A stretch of 48,826 nucleotides of DNA from Planctomycetaceae bacterium (GTDB taxonomy: Bacteria > Planctomycetota > Phycisphaerae > UBA1845 > UTPLA1). Positions 1 through 12,224 of this stretch are shown here, one piece after another. Each line of letters begins with the position of its first letter. Positions within the stretch are counted from its first letter, which is position 1. Made by a program: the position numbers and the translations under genes. Below the pieces are notes generated by a model. It ran no database searches, was not told the origin of the DNA, and saw only the letters and a program-made list of their open reading frames with translations. The stretch covers positions 1 through 48,826 of the forward strand of contig WYBU01000075.1 in the NCBI GenBank assembly GCA_011525745.1, in the 5' to 3' direction.

Positions 1-187
1 CGGGTGAGCGGCCGCGAAAGCGCCGCTTCGGGGGAGTGCGCCGTGACAACAGGTCGAACCGGGGCCACCACCGTGGCCACCGAAAGCGCGACGTGAAAAC
101 GGCGCGTCACGAGCCACGGTTGACAACCGCACTGCCGACCGTCGGCAGGTCTCTCGAACTCTTGAGGTCGGCGTACTTTACGTCAAA

Positions 188-229
188 AGCGGGCGATGGG
201 ATTCGAACCCACGACGTCCAGCTTGGGAA
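188..229 (-). other. Attachment-site remnant: 3' part of tRNA-Gly(CCC)
   Basis: Read on the minus strand, this stretch has the anticodon loop with CCC (225-227), the 3' strand of the anticodon stem (218-222), a 5-nt variable loop, a complete T arm with TTCGAAT in the loop (196-212), the acceptor 3' strand CGCCCGC (189-195) and discriminator T (188). That is the 3' half of a glycine tRNA like E. coli glyU. Upstream (above 229) the bases do not pair to form the 5' half of the anticodon stem, so the gene is cut in the anticodon loop, a usual crossover site for tyrosine recombinases. The direction means the element extends rightwards, with the intact tRNA beyond it. Confidence 0.8.
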
Positions 230-506
230 AATCCTGGGAAATCCGTGGCGGAAATCCCGAAAGTTCTTTTCTGCCAGCAGTTTAGCGGCATTTTGAGCGT
301 TTCGCAATCCTTCGCACGGTATCGCGTTCTTTTGCGTGAAAACGCGGTATCGAACGCGCAAAACGGTACAAAACGGTAGAACTTCGTCGGCTTTCACGAG
401 GCCATCAGGTGGCCTGAAGTTGCACGAAAAGGGTGGTCGCATTCGCTAGCACTCTCGATCGAAGGCCAGTGCAATTCATTCGGAGCTTGAGGCACCTCGC
501 AACGAG

Positions 507-1736
507 GTGGTGTTCGTGATCCGCCTCGGCATCTACAATAGCACGGCATTCAGAACACGAGACATTGCGGTGGAACCATGGTCGGCAAATCGAGATGGGC
601 GTCGCGTCGCTCCGTGCACGCTTGGGGACTACTACGGCCCGTTCTGCGGCTGGTGTTTGGAACGGCTCCCGCAAGAGAAACGGAATCACAATCTCGAGTG
701 GGACGACCACCATCCAATCCAGCGGCGGCTAAGAGACAATACTGCATTTCCAGAATTCTCGTTTGCCGAGGCGTGGACATATCCGGCGTGTACCAAATGT
801 CATCCGCTAGTTGATGGTCGCGCAGCCGGCTTGACCGCACGGCTGTTGTCCGCACTACAACCAGGTTGTTCGCCGCTCGCGAAACAACTGGCAATAAAAG
901 TATACGATCCGGGGCTGTATGCGATCGTGGCGCCATTGAAGCTAAGGCTTGCCCTTGAATCTTTGCGCGAAGGTTTCGTCGCAGACTATCAGGAACATCT
1001 CGCGTACGCATTACCCGCAATCGCTGGAACCCACAATCCCGCCAAGTTGGCTGCATTCATGCCGCGGCGAGACACGAGAGAAGAATCGCCTAGATTAGAA
1101 ATCAACGCAATCGGCGTTGCATATGCATGCTACGGCCGCTATGAGGCAGCCCGACAACTAGAGAAAGCAACCTTAATTGCGAGTCGTCGGAAGGCGTTGA
1201 CTGATGAAGGTATCAAGAGCCTCTTTCACCGACGGGCCTATGTTGTATCGCGCGATCGAAAGCAGATTCGCCTGGCACATGAGATCGTTCAAACGCCGTA
1301 CCATGCTTCAACACATCATACAATCCTCGCCGTACACGAGACCGGTGAATGCAACGAAGCAGCGGCAAGGGTGCAATGGGGACTCGCAATCGAGCAAGGC
1401 ACCAAGACCTCAGCGCTCTACCAGGCGCTTCATTGGTTTGCTGATGCGGTTTCGGATTGGGATAAACCGAATTCAGATAAGCCAGTCTATATGCACTTGG
1501 TCATGGCCCAGTACGTTTACGCCCTCGGATACCTAGGGCATAATGGAATAGTCGCAGCGCAGGAAGCTCATCCGTTTGCCAATCGAACCCCGCTCGATTA
1601 CCTTCTCGATGTTCGTTGGTCTCACCTTTCTTCCTCGATGCTAGATGGGTGGCGCCGAGAGGCGCTGATGTTTGAGGGCCGACCAAACCCGCTCCGCGAT
1701 CGGATGCATGCCCTTCTGTATGACTTCGAGACTTGA
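507..1736 (+). CDS. HNH-like zinc-binding protein with helical repeat C-terminus
   Basis: 409 residues from a GTG start just after AACGAG. Residues 47-99 hold a CxxC pair (C47, C50), a DDHH cluster (66-69) and a CxxCH pair (C95, C98, H99), the layout of a zinc-stabilised HNH nuclease-like fold. The rest is mostly helical, with segments that look like TPR-type repeats but no clear consensus. It stands alone and converges on the MfnB-like gene, 65 bp away. Codon use is less GC-biased than in the central operon, suggesting separate acquisition. A defence-type nuclease is a fair inference from motif and location; the exact family is not recognised, and a non-catalytic zinc-binding role is possible. 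Confidence 0.6.
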   Translation: MVFVIRLGIYNSTAFRTRDIAVEPWSANRDGRRVAPCTLGDYYGPFCGWCLERLPQEKRNHNLEWDDHHPIQRRLRDNTAFPEFSFAEAWTYPACTKCHPLVDGRAAGLTARLLSALQPGCSPLAKQLAIKVYDPGLYAIVAPLKLRLALESLREGFVADYQEHLAYALPAIAGTHNPAKLAAFMPRRDTREESPRLEINAIGVAYACYGRYEAARQLEKATLIASRRKALTDEGIKSLFHRRAYVVSRDRKQIRLAHEIVQTPYHASTHHTILAVHETGECNEAAARVQWGLAIEQGTKTSALYQALHWFADAVSDWDKPNSDKPVYMHLVMAQYVYALGYLGHNGIVAAQEAHPFANRTPLDYLLDVRWSHLSSSMLDGWRREALMFEGRPNPLRDRMHALLYDFET

Positions 1737-1801
1737 CCCACCGGCCAGCGGCGCGCCGCGGCGCATGAACTTCGAGAAGGATGTCGGCGAGGCGGTACCC
1801 C

Positions 1802-2527
1802 TCACGGAATCGTCGCAACCAACTCCTTGACGATCTTGGCGCTTACGGCTCCGAACCGTCCAGCGTCCCGCTGCTGCTCGCACGCAGCACCGCGAACGCA
1901 GATCACGTCGGTAGCGGCTCGCCACAATTCAGGCAGCTCTTGCTTGGTGATTGACCCGGCAATCCACGCTTCTTTCCCCATAGCGTGCAGCTTACGAATC
2001 CACACGGCGATATCTTTGACCGTTACGTAATCGAGCAGCCCTTTTCCGATGCCCTTCTCAAAAGTGTCTACCAGCACGCCGTTGGCGTCGATGTCCTTTG
2101 CCAGCTGCGGCGATTCGAGGAGGGCGTCAAAATAGCGTTGCATGTCAGTGTCTATGAAAACGGCGGGGTAGAGTTTCTTCTTAGGAAACCACTTCCGCAC
2201 TGAGCGGATGATCTCGCGCCCCTGATACGTCGCCGCTTTCAACGGCAACTCTGCGAGCCCGAACTTGATGAGGTCCGCTCCAGCCGTTGCGACGCCGAGT
2301 GCCGCCTGACATGCGTTCGCGCGCTCACGTTGAATCTCTCCTATATTTGTCGAGATCCCGACGCGAGGATGCTTCTTCTTCACGCGTGACTTGACCGCGG
2401 CGACGTTCAATGGGTACGGCGTGCCAAGTGCAGATGCGGGAAACTCCACGTCAGCGATCATCGCCCCACCGCGCGCCGCCGCCTCCGCTTCGACCGGTCC
2501 CCTTACCGATACAAGTAGTCTCTGCAT
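1802..2527 (-). CDS. MfnB-like (5-formylfuran-3-yl)methyl phosphate synthase family protein
   Basis: 241 residues, the usual length of the MfnB/DUF556 TIM-barrel family, which in archaea and methylotrophs makes the furan precursor of methanofuran from glyceraldehyde-3-phosphate. Family signatures seen: LLVS at the N-terminus, GGA followed by ADVE, DLIKFGL, DTFEKG, AGSITK and CVRGAAC. The start is supported by AAAGGA upstream. Oddly, the lysine of the family DVK motif (Lys27 in Methanocaldococcus, reported to form the Schiff base) is glutamate here (E28), and the following conserved segment is changed; the lysines in DLIK and DTxxK remain. It is the last gene of the leftward unit, 28 bp after a nuclease-like gene, with no other methanofuran genes nearby. 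A changed or lost activity is likely. Confidence 0.8.
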   Translation of the reverse strand: MQRLLVSVRGPVEAEAAARGGAMIADVEFPASALGTPYPLNVAAVKSRVKKKHPRVGISTNIGEIQRERANACQAALGVATAGADLIKFGLAELPLKAATYQGREIIRSVRKWFPKKKLYPAVFIDTDMQRYFDALLESPQLAKDIDANGVLVDTFEKGIGKGLLDYVTVKDIAVWIRKLHAMGKEAWIAGSITKQELPELWRAATDVICVRGAACEQQRDAGRFGAVSAKIVKELVATIP

Positions 2528-2555
2528 ACGTGATTCCTTTGAGTGCTTTCCCGAC

Positions 2556-4364
2556 TTAAGCTTGGTCCGCGATCACGACGAATTCGGCCCCAAGGTTCTG
2601 GCAATTTGCCTTCGCAGACAGTAGTAATGTATCCAACTGACGCAAGATCATCGATTGGCGAGTATTCGGCGGCGCAGCCCGAGCTGCATTGAGCGCCGTC
2701 TGACGTACGCGCGGTTGAACAACGACCACTCGCCTACGGGGAGGCGTGACCGCTCCGTTCATCGCCGCAATCATGTGTGCTCGTGTATTCGCGACTCCTG
2801 CTCTCCATGAAGCATTGAGTAGCCTCTGATTAAGCGCCACCGTAAAGTTCGCTAATGTGTTTTGAAGGTCAAGGAACCGAAGGTTCTTGATCGCTTGCCC
2901 GACAACGACTTCGTAATCTGAAACTGAGAGGTTCCGATTTGCGTTCCCACTCTTTGACCCCTTGACATGAATGAGCGTGAGTTCGTATTCCGGTCCAACA
3001 TGGTCGAAATGTATGAAATCTGCGATTTCCATAGCTCCATCGTTGCAGGCGAGCCACCCAGAAATATTGCCCGCCAACGGCAGCGCCCGGTGCCACCGTT
3101 GGCGAACCCAAGAAAAGAGGGAGTCGCCTGGCCCAATGTTGGCAACGGTCAGGAGCGATGGCTTTTCTTTCTTGACTGCGTAGTTCCCAAAGTCGGCAAA
3201 GCAAAAGCTGAACTGCGCATCTCGCACGCGTCCTAAAAAGAACCTCTGGTCAACGAGTGTATGTCCCGTTTCGAACCACACCTTCAACCATTCGCGACGG
3301 CTATTGATGATGTCGATCGCATCATTGTGCCCTTGTTGATTCACTGGCGGAGGGGCGATGCTCGTCGCAGTCCAAGTAATTCGCTTGGGTTTCGAGAGAT
3401 CGAACGTAACGCGAATAGTGCCAAGCGGCATTGATGTGCCATCGGCGTTCTCCAGTTCGATTGACGCATCAAAATCTGCGTGGTTGTTCGCGATGATGTC
3501 AAATGCAAGCCTGCTCCAACGGTCCGCCAATGCTCGCTCCTGCGCTGGTAAATCGTAGTCGAGGAGCTGGTTGGGGAGGAGCGCCGCTTCGTATGCATCG
3601 GAGATCTGATTGACCATAACAATGTCCACTGCCGGTGCGGCCAGCATCGGTAGGGGATTTGCGCTCTGGGCAGGCGCGTTCTGTAGAATGTCGAACAGTT
3701 GCGCCACGCCTTCACACAACTGGTCTCCGTCATCCGACGGACCCGCCCAGATGTACGATTTCTGGGGAGACACGCCGATCTTGTACTTGAATGCGTTATT
3801 GGGAAGCTTGCTAACAGCGCTCGTGAAGAAGAAGGTCTGATCGCCAAGGGGGTCTATCGCGTACAACAGATCCGAACCAGATATCGCTTTGTTGTCCACT
3901 TGGGATGGCACATGCCGATGAGTACCAGACAACCATAACGTATTGATCTTGCCTTGAATGTACGCCGAATTGATCAAGTCAACAGAAATCGGGACAAGTG
4001 TGCCGATCCGCGTTTGATCCGTCGTGTCGAAGTGGTTCCGGATCTTGTCGCGCAGCCTGCTCTCAGTTGTCAGGATCGCGATCGACGTATTCCGGCGGAA
4101 AACGACGACGAGTTCGTGAAGGATGTCCTCCACTTGCTGATTCAGAAGCCACGAAGGCTCTTGTTTCACACGGTAATAAAAGAACTTCACTTTTAGTCCA
4201 TGCCGGTTCGCGATGCCGGACGCTGTCTCCACATGCTCGACATTGTCGAACGCGTCTGCGAAGCCGCGTAGTTCTTCGACACCTGCGTTGAGTGCCCATT
4301 GCGCGGGACACGTGCAAAGCAACAGCGAGCGATAGGGACACAGATCGTTCAGTTGGATCGGCAC
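2556..4364 (-). CDS. Large uncharacterised protein with PD-(D/E)XK-like C-terminal region
   Basis: 602 residues from a GTG start with GAGG about 9 bases upstream. The first 430 residues are not recognised. Residues 435-500 contain GWLAC, EIADF (D449), LTLIHVKGS (K468) and a following YEVVVGQAIKNL helix, which looks like a restriction-endonuclease fold in which the usual acidic residue before x-K is histidine. The N-terminus looks like the tail of a helicase-type restriction protein without the motor. It follows the DUF499 gene by 39 bp and precedes the MfnB-like gene by 28 bp, so it is probably co-transcribed with the defence genes. A nuclease role is an inference; the non-canonical site may be inactive. 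Confidence 0.5.
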   Translation of the reverse strand: MPIQLNDLCPYRSLLLCTCPAQWALNAGVEELRGFADAFDNVEHVETASGIANRHGLKVKFFYYRVKQEPSWLLNQQVEDILHELVVVFRRNTSIAILTTESRLRDKIRNHFDTTDQTRIGTLVPISVDLINSAYIQGKINTLWLSGTHRHVPSQVDNKAISGSDLLYAIDPLGDQTFFFTSAVSKLPNNAFKYKIGVSPQKSYIWAGPSDDGDQLCEGVAQLFDILQNAPAQSANPLPMLAAPAVDIVMVNQISDAYEAALLPNQLLDYDLPAQERALADRWSRLAFDIIANNHADFDASIELENADGTSMPLGTIRVTFDLSKPKRITWTATSIAPPPVNQQGHNDAIDIINSRREWLKVWFETGHTLVDQRFFLGRVRDAQFSFCFADFGNYAVKKEKPSLLTVANIGPGDSLFSWVRQRWHRALPLAGNISGWLACNDGAMEIADFIHFDHVGPEYELTLIHVKGSKSGNANRNLSVSDYEVVVGQAIKNLRFLDLQNTLANFTVALNQRLLNASWRAGVANTRAHMIAAMNGAVTPPRRRVVVVQPRVRQTALNAARAAPPNTRQSMILRQLDTLLLSAKANCQNLGAEFVVIADQA

Positions 4365-4403
4365 TTTCGATCACCCTCGGAGAATGCCACGCACCTAGTG
4401 GTG

Positions 4404-7766
<3,363 letters not shown>

Positions 7767-7779
7767 AGGTCAATGCCCA

Positions 7780-10700
7780 TCATGTAAAGAGGTCCGATTG
7801 GGTTTCAGGTTGCCGGATTCGGCTCGAAAGGGCAAGCTTCGAAAGCTCCGGCCACGCGATGACAAGGCTGTTGTAGGCCAGCGCCTCGTCCGCCCATTTC
7901 TTCCGCTCGCAAATCGAGAAGAGCCGGTAGGCCAGTTCGCGGGCGGTCTCGCCCATGCCGCCGAGGCGGTTCAGGAGCTTGGCGGCTTCGGCCTCGCCCT
8001 TGGTTTCCAGTGTACGGATAAGGTGTTGCACGATCTCCCAATGACGAAGCCGAGTATCGGTCACGGGGTCCCAATCTTCGGGAAGCTCATCGCGGCGTAA
8101 CAGGCGTACTTTGCCTTTTAGCCCTTTGGTTTTGAGGATTCCAGCCTCCTCAAGCGCGTTGACGGCCGTATTCTTTGCTTTGCTTAGGGTTTCGGCTGTA
8201 CCGAACGCCTCCTCGTTCATGCCGAATTGCTCGAACCACGCGAGCGCCCAACGTGTATCCGCATCGAAGTCGCCTTCCTGCTCGGCTAGTACCTCGTCAA
8301 GCACTTGGTTGATGATGCCCAGCGCCGTTCGGACCGTCATCGGTTTTCCATCGCTTTCGATAACCTTCGCATACTGAGTAAACACGGCCATGCCCGGTCC
8401 GATTGCTGCCTGAGCTAAGTCCACAGGCGCAATATTGCCGTGCTGGAGGTTCTTAAGGGCCTGTGGTAACTCTTGGCGCAGAGCTGTCATTAGCTGTTTG
8501 CGCGTTGCAAGTTGCGCATCCGAAGGGCGGGACCGACAGACAAGAACAATCGACGACGCAAGAGCATTCGTGCCGAGGCTTATCGTTCTTGCCCCTCTCT
8601 CAGTTCGGAGTGGCCAAGTTCCTCCGATTGAAAAGCCTGCTCCAATCAGGCCCGACAACATTGTTTCCCAGCCAGTTGATGCTGTTGCCAAGCCGCCTCC
8701 ATCCTCGTCCTGATCGGTTGCTTCCTCGTCCGTCTCCGATTGCTTGAAGGCGTAATAAACCGTTAGCGGAGCGTCGAGAGTTTGGATGTCATGCATTCGT
8801 CCAAACGCACGACCGAGGCCATCTTCAAAAAACCGACGCGCGTCGTCATCGCTGCCATCGTGCCGGTATGATGATGCGATCAGTTCTTGCTTCTTTGGTG
8901 TGAGAAGCGTTGCGAATAACGATGAATACGTGTGGCTAAGCGAATTGCGTAACCACAAATAAAAGAAATCACTCAAGTCTGCATAACTTATGTTGTCGTA
9001 ATAGGGTGGATCGGTGGACACAATGCAGTGCGCCGGATCAGAGATAGCCGTCGTTGCGTCGCGCTGACTTACATGGCCTTCAATTGCTACGACACCTCGC
9101 TCAATAGTATCGCATATTCCATCAAGGGATACCTCGTAGTCGCCTGCTGCGCCAGCAAACGGATTGACTTCGCAGTAGTCCCAGATCATAGCAAGGGCTT
9201 GTTTGCTGAATGTATTGCGCGCCTGAACGCGCTGGGTAATCCACGAAGTAAAAGCACTGTTGTAATCCGACATCTTGCTTACGGCGAAAGCCAAGTACGT
9301 CGCCAATGAATCGGAATATGCCTTTGCGAGGCTTGTGTCGCCGCTGCGGATAAAGAGCTTTTCTACTTCTCGAATCAGCTTGCAATATGTGTCAAGTAGT
9401 AGCAGTTGTCGTTCCGTGAAGAGTTCATGCCAATGCGTTATTCCATAGCCGCGCCCACTGACAAGATCGCGGCATTCTGTATTCATGTCTGCGTCGGGTC
9501 GCCAGCTTACCCTTGCCGATCTAGCGAGGGCCTCGTGCTGGTCACTAGCCTCAAGAAATTTCCTGCCTTGCGGGGTATCTACAACTATCGCGGTCAGTTT
9601 GCAGCCGGACTTTTTGGCTAGGAATTCTGCGCGAATGTGATCCTTTGTCATCGGCGACCCACTAAGCAAGCACTTGAAGCTTGCACCGCGTGCGAGTTTT
9701 GTTCCGTCCTCTGGATTGAAGGAGTCGTTGGGCTTGCCAAGGCAGATTTCAAATCGATATGTGCGTTTGTCTCGGTTTATGTGAGGACGAAGATATACCT
9801 CCTTGCCGGATTTCTTCGACAGCCAAAACGTCTGTACTAAGGGGACGTGGACACCGATGTAGCTTGGATCGGGACTGGAAACGGTTCTTGCCCAAAGCCA
9901 CGCGATGATCGTCAGTTCCTGCCCAACATAGGGATGTAGGTCCCAACGGTCATGGGCGAGTTCATCGGTTATGACAGTTTCCTTCCCGATGTGCTCTTGT
10001 AGATTTGCTCGATTCTTGGCCATCGCCTCGGTGATCCTCGCCTTCTTGCCAAGCAACGGAATAAGATCAGCACGTTCACCGAGCATTGCCTTCGTGATCT
10101 TCACTTTCGGATACAGGTGACCGATTCGCTTCTTGGCTTCGTCGCGCATCCATTTTCCGTAGTAGCGCACGTCCTCGGCCAAACCTTGCGCGCCCTGCCA
10201 GACGGTTGCCGCCTTTTCGCTCTCGGATTTCGATTGCCATTCCGGGTTCACCGGCGGACGTCCGGCGAACTTCGGCGGAATCTCGATCAGGGCCTTCGTG
10301 ATTAGCACTGGCACGGGGTTTAAGTCCGATGCGTAGGCGCGGAGTCCGAGCCGTTGCGCTTCCAATGGAATCGAACCGCCGCCGCAGAACGGGTCCAGCA
10401 CCGGCGGCGCGTACTCGGCCAGGAAGGCGTTGACGACTTCCGGCCTCGCCTTCATCGCCAGCACGTCCCAAGCGGTCACGCCGTCGCCGAACGCGGCGCC
10501 CTTGGGGTGCTTCTCGCCCTTCTTCGCGCCGAAGATGATCGTGTACTTGGCCAGTTCGCCGAGTTCGATCTTGCGGGAGGCGACGCAGCGGGCAATCTCG
10601 GCCCGCGCGGCGTTGATGACGCGCGGGTTGTTCGAGTTCTCCCACTGGACCAGCTCCTCGATCAGGTTGAACAGTTCGGCGCGCTTGAGGCCTGCCCGAT

Positions 10701-10929
10701 CCTCGTCCACAGTGCCGTCGGCCTTGCGATAGACCGGATCGCTGTCGGGATCATCGACCAGCGACGCAAACAGGACCGCCCGACACGCGGCGAGCGGTCG
10801 CCGCGCCCACCACAAGTGAAGCGTGCTCGGATGCCCGTGCCGGATCGACTTCTCGCGCGCACTGGCCTCGTTGATGGCCTTAAGCGGCAGCGCGACTTCG
10901 ATCAGCTTCTTGCGATACGGTGCGGTCAC
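7780..10929 (-). CDS. DUF1156 DNA adenine methyltransferase
   Basis: 1049 residues. The N-terminus (residues 5-60, KLIEVALPL and a WWARRP segment) is the DUF1156 signature. The SAM-binding motif DPFCGGGS starts at 179 and the catalytic TDPPYY is at 639-644, giving an amino-methyltransferase that modifies adenine (N6) or possibly cytosine (N4). Between them residues 275-337 contain three tandem 21-residue repeats of pattern I-T-x(3)-...-R-x2-L-x4-G-K, an unusual insertion. The ATG overlaps the upstream stop as ATGA. Role inferred: modification (self-marking) enzyme of the island, paired with the DUF499 ATPase and the helicase as in Hma-type systems. Confidence 0.9.
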   Translation of the reverse strand: MTAPYRKKLIEVALPLKAINEASAREKSIRHGHPSTLHLWWARRPLAACRAVLFASLVDDPDSDPVYRKADGTVDEDRAGLKRAELFNLIEELVQWENSNNPRVINAARAEIARCVASRKIELGELAKYTIIFGAKKGEKHPKGAAFGDGVTAWDVLAMKARPEVVNAFLAEYAPPVLDPFCGGGSIPLEAQRLGLRAYASDLNPVPVLITKALIEIPPKFAGRPPVNPEWQSKSESEKAATVWQGAQGLAEDVRYYGKWMRDEAKKRIGHLYPKVKITKAMLGERADLIPLLGKKARITEAMAKNRANLQEHIGKETVITDELAHDRWDLHPYVGQELTIIAWLWARTVSSPDPSYIGVHVPLVQTFWLSKKSGKEVYLRPHINRDKRTYRFEICLGKPNDSFNPEDGTKLARGASFKCLLSGSPMTKDHIRAEFLAKKSGCKLTAIVVDTPQGRKFLEASDQHEALARSARVSWRPDADMNTECRDLVSGRGYGITHWHELFTERQLLLLDTYCKLIREVEKLFIRSGDTSLAKAYSDSLATYLAFAVSKMSDYNSAFTSWITQRVQARNTFSKQALAMIWDYCEVNPFAGAAGDYEVSLDGICDTIERGVVAIEGHVSQRDATTAISDPAHCIVSTDPPYYDNISYADLSDFFYLWLRNSLSHTYSSLFATLLTPKKQELIASSYRHDGSDDDARRFFEDGLGRAFGRMHDIQTLDAPLTVYYAFKQSETDEEATDQDEDGGGLATASTGWETMLSGLIGAGFSIGGTWPLRTERGARTISLGTNALASSIVLVCRSRPSDAQLATRKQLMTALRQELPQALKNLQHGNIAPVDLAQAAIGPGMAVFTQYAKVIESDGKPMTVRTALGIINQVLDEVLAEQEGDFDADTRWALAWFEQFGMNEEAFGTAETLSKAKNTAVNALEEAGILKTKGLKGKVRLLRRDELPEDWDPVTDTRLRHWEIVQHLIRTLETKGEAEAAKLLNRLGGMGETARELAYRLFSICERKKWADEALAYNSLVIAWPELSKLALSSRIRQPETQSDLFT

Positions 10930-12224
10930 AGCGTGAACTCCCTGAACTCGGTTTCGCGGATGCTGTCAACTGTGACCGTGCCGCACATGCTGCCGTCGGG
11001 CATGACGCTTCCGCCGAACTGCGCCGTGTCGGTTTCAAACCCCGGCTCGACACCAAGCAACGGAACCGCTTCAACGGTCGTCAGCGCGCGGGAGATCGAG
11101 TCGAGCACATCGACGCGCAACCCGACGACGTTCAACTCAACTTCGTGACGACCGGGACCAAAGAAGAACCATTCCTGCCAGTGCGTCCAGTGGTGGCGGA
11201 AGTCCCGCAGGAAGTGCCGGAGATGCCGGGGATTCAGACCGGCTCCCGTGACGACATATGCGTAGTCGCGGCGACCGACGCGCTTGACCGGGAGCGAGAC
11301 GGTGATTCCGTCGCGAGTAATGCCGTTGCGGAGCGCGTCCGCAGCTTCGACAAGGCCCATGCCGAGCAGCCATGCCGCGTAGTTTCCACGGCGGACCCAG
11401 TCTGGTGGAAACTCCACAGTGAGGTCGGCATCGTCCCGGCCCTCCGGGTCAACGAACGCGATCAGCGAACCTTCATCGTGGCCGTCGTCTGCCTCGCGCA
11501 GGTAAGTCCCGACAGCATAGGTCTTCGTAGGCTGTGGTGAAATCAGGGGCTTGGTGGCCGCAAGCTGCTGGAGCGCCTCCCGCAGGTCGGACTTGATGGC
11601 GCCGGTGGCGAATGGGGAGAGGAATCCGCCTTTGGCTTCGGCGAGCGCCGATTCGCGGTTCGCGTTCTCGACCACGAAATCGGACCGCTTGCCGTTACGG
11701 CCGGCGTCGAGCCGCTTTCGGATGGCCCGAGCGCGGCGGACGCTTTCGGGATGGTTGAGCGGTTGCTTCCGTAGGGCTCGTTTGAGCAATAGGTCGAACC
11801 GGTCCCAGAAGGCGTATCCCTCGTGCTGCATGGCGAGCAGCAACATGCCCTCGCCGATAAGCCGGGCGCGGCTTGCTTGGGCGGCCGATTCGTACATGTC
11901 GGTAACGCCTGGGGTGAGTCGGAGTTCTTCGCCGTTCCATCGAAACAGTCCGTGGTGCTCGTTGGCGAAGCAACGGGCAAGATGGTCGATCTGGTCCGTC
12001 GTGAAACTGCATGCCAACTCCGCCTTCTTCGCCGCGTGGTAGAGGCTCCACGCGGTGATGCGGAGATGATCGCGAGCACCAGGCAAAGGTCGAATTCTCG
12101 CGCGTTCGCGTTCGACCTGCGCCCGGTCCAACTCGATGATCGGCAGCGTCGCCCGAGCGGCGGTCAGGTCAGTGACCGTGAGAGTGGCCGGGAAAAAGGG
12201 CGCAAGGCCTGGCAAAGTGGTCAT
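10926..12224 (-). CDS. Putative PD-(D/E)XK nuclease of the defence operon
   Basis: 432 residues when begun at the ATG that overlaps the DUF1016 stop as ATGA; the longer open frame upstream is only the shadow of the previous gene. The family is not recognised by name. Residues 180-200 carry SDFVV (D182) and, 14 residues on, AEAKGG (E196, K198), the D...ExK arrangement of restriction-like nucleases. The N-terminal half is helical with many Arg and His, and the C-terminal half is beta-rich. It also overlaps the methyltransferase start by 4 bp, so it is translationally coupled to both neighbours. Likely the cleavage subunit or a specificity partner of the methyltransferase. Confidence 0.6.
   Translation of the reverse strand: MTTLPGLAPFFPATLTVTDLTAARATLPIIELDRAQVERERARIRPLPGARDHLRITAWSLYHAAKKAELACSFTTDQIDHLARCFANEHHGLFRWNGEELRLTPGVTDMYESAAQASRARLIGEGMLLLAMQHEGYAFWDRFDLLLKRALRKQPLNHPESVRRARAIRKRLDAGRNGKRSDFVVENANRESALAEAKGGFLSPFATGAIKSDLREALQQLAATKPLISPQPTKTYAVGTYLREADDGHDEGSLIAFVDPEGRDDADLTVEFPPDWVRRGNYAAWLLGMGLVEAADALRNGITRDGITVSLPVKRVGRRDYAYVVTGAGLNPRHLRHFLRDFRHHWTHWQEWFFFGPGRHEVELNVVGLRVDVLDSISRALTTVEAVPLLGVEPGFETDTAQFGGSVMPDGSMCGTVTVDSIRETEFREFTL

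Noticed and set aside
36..296. Open frame reading AGDGIRTHDVQLGK
   Set aside because: This is the familiar false translation across a tRNA 3' end; the DNA at 188-229 is a tRNA-Gly fragment.
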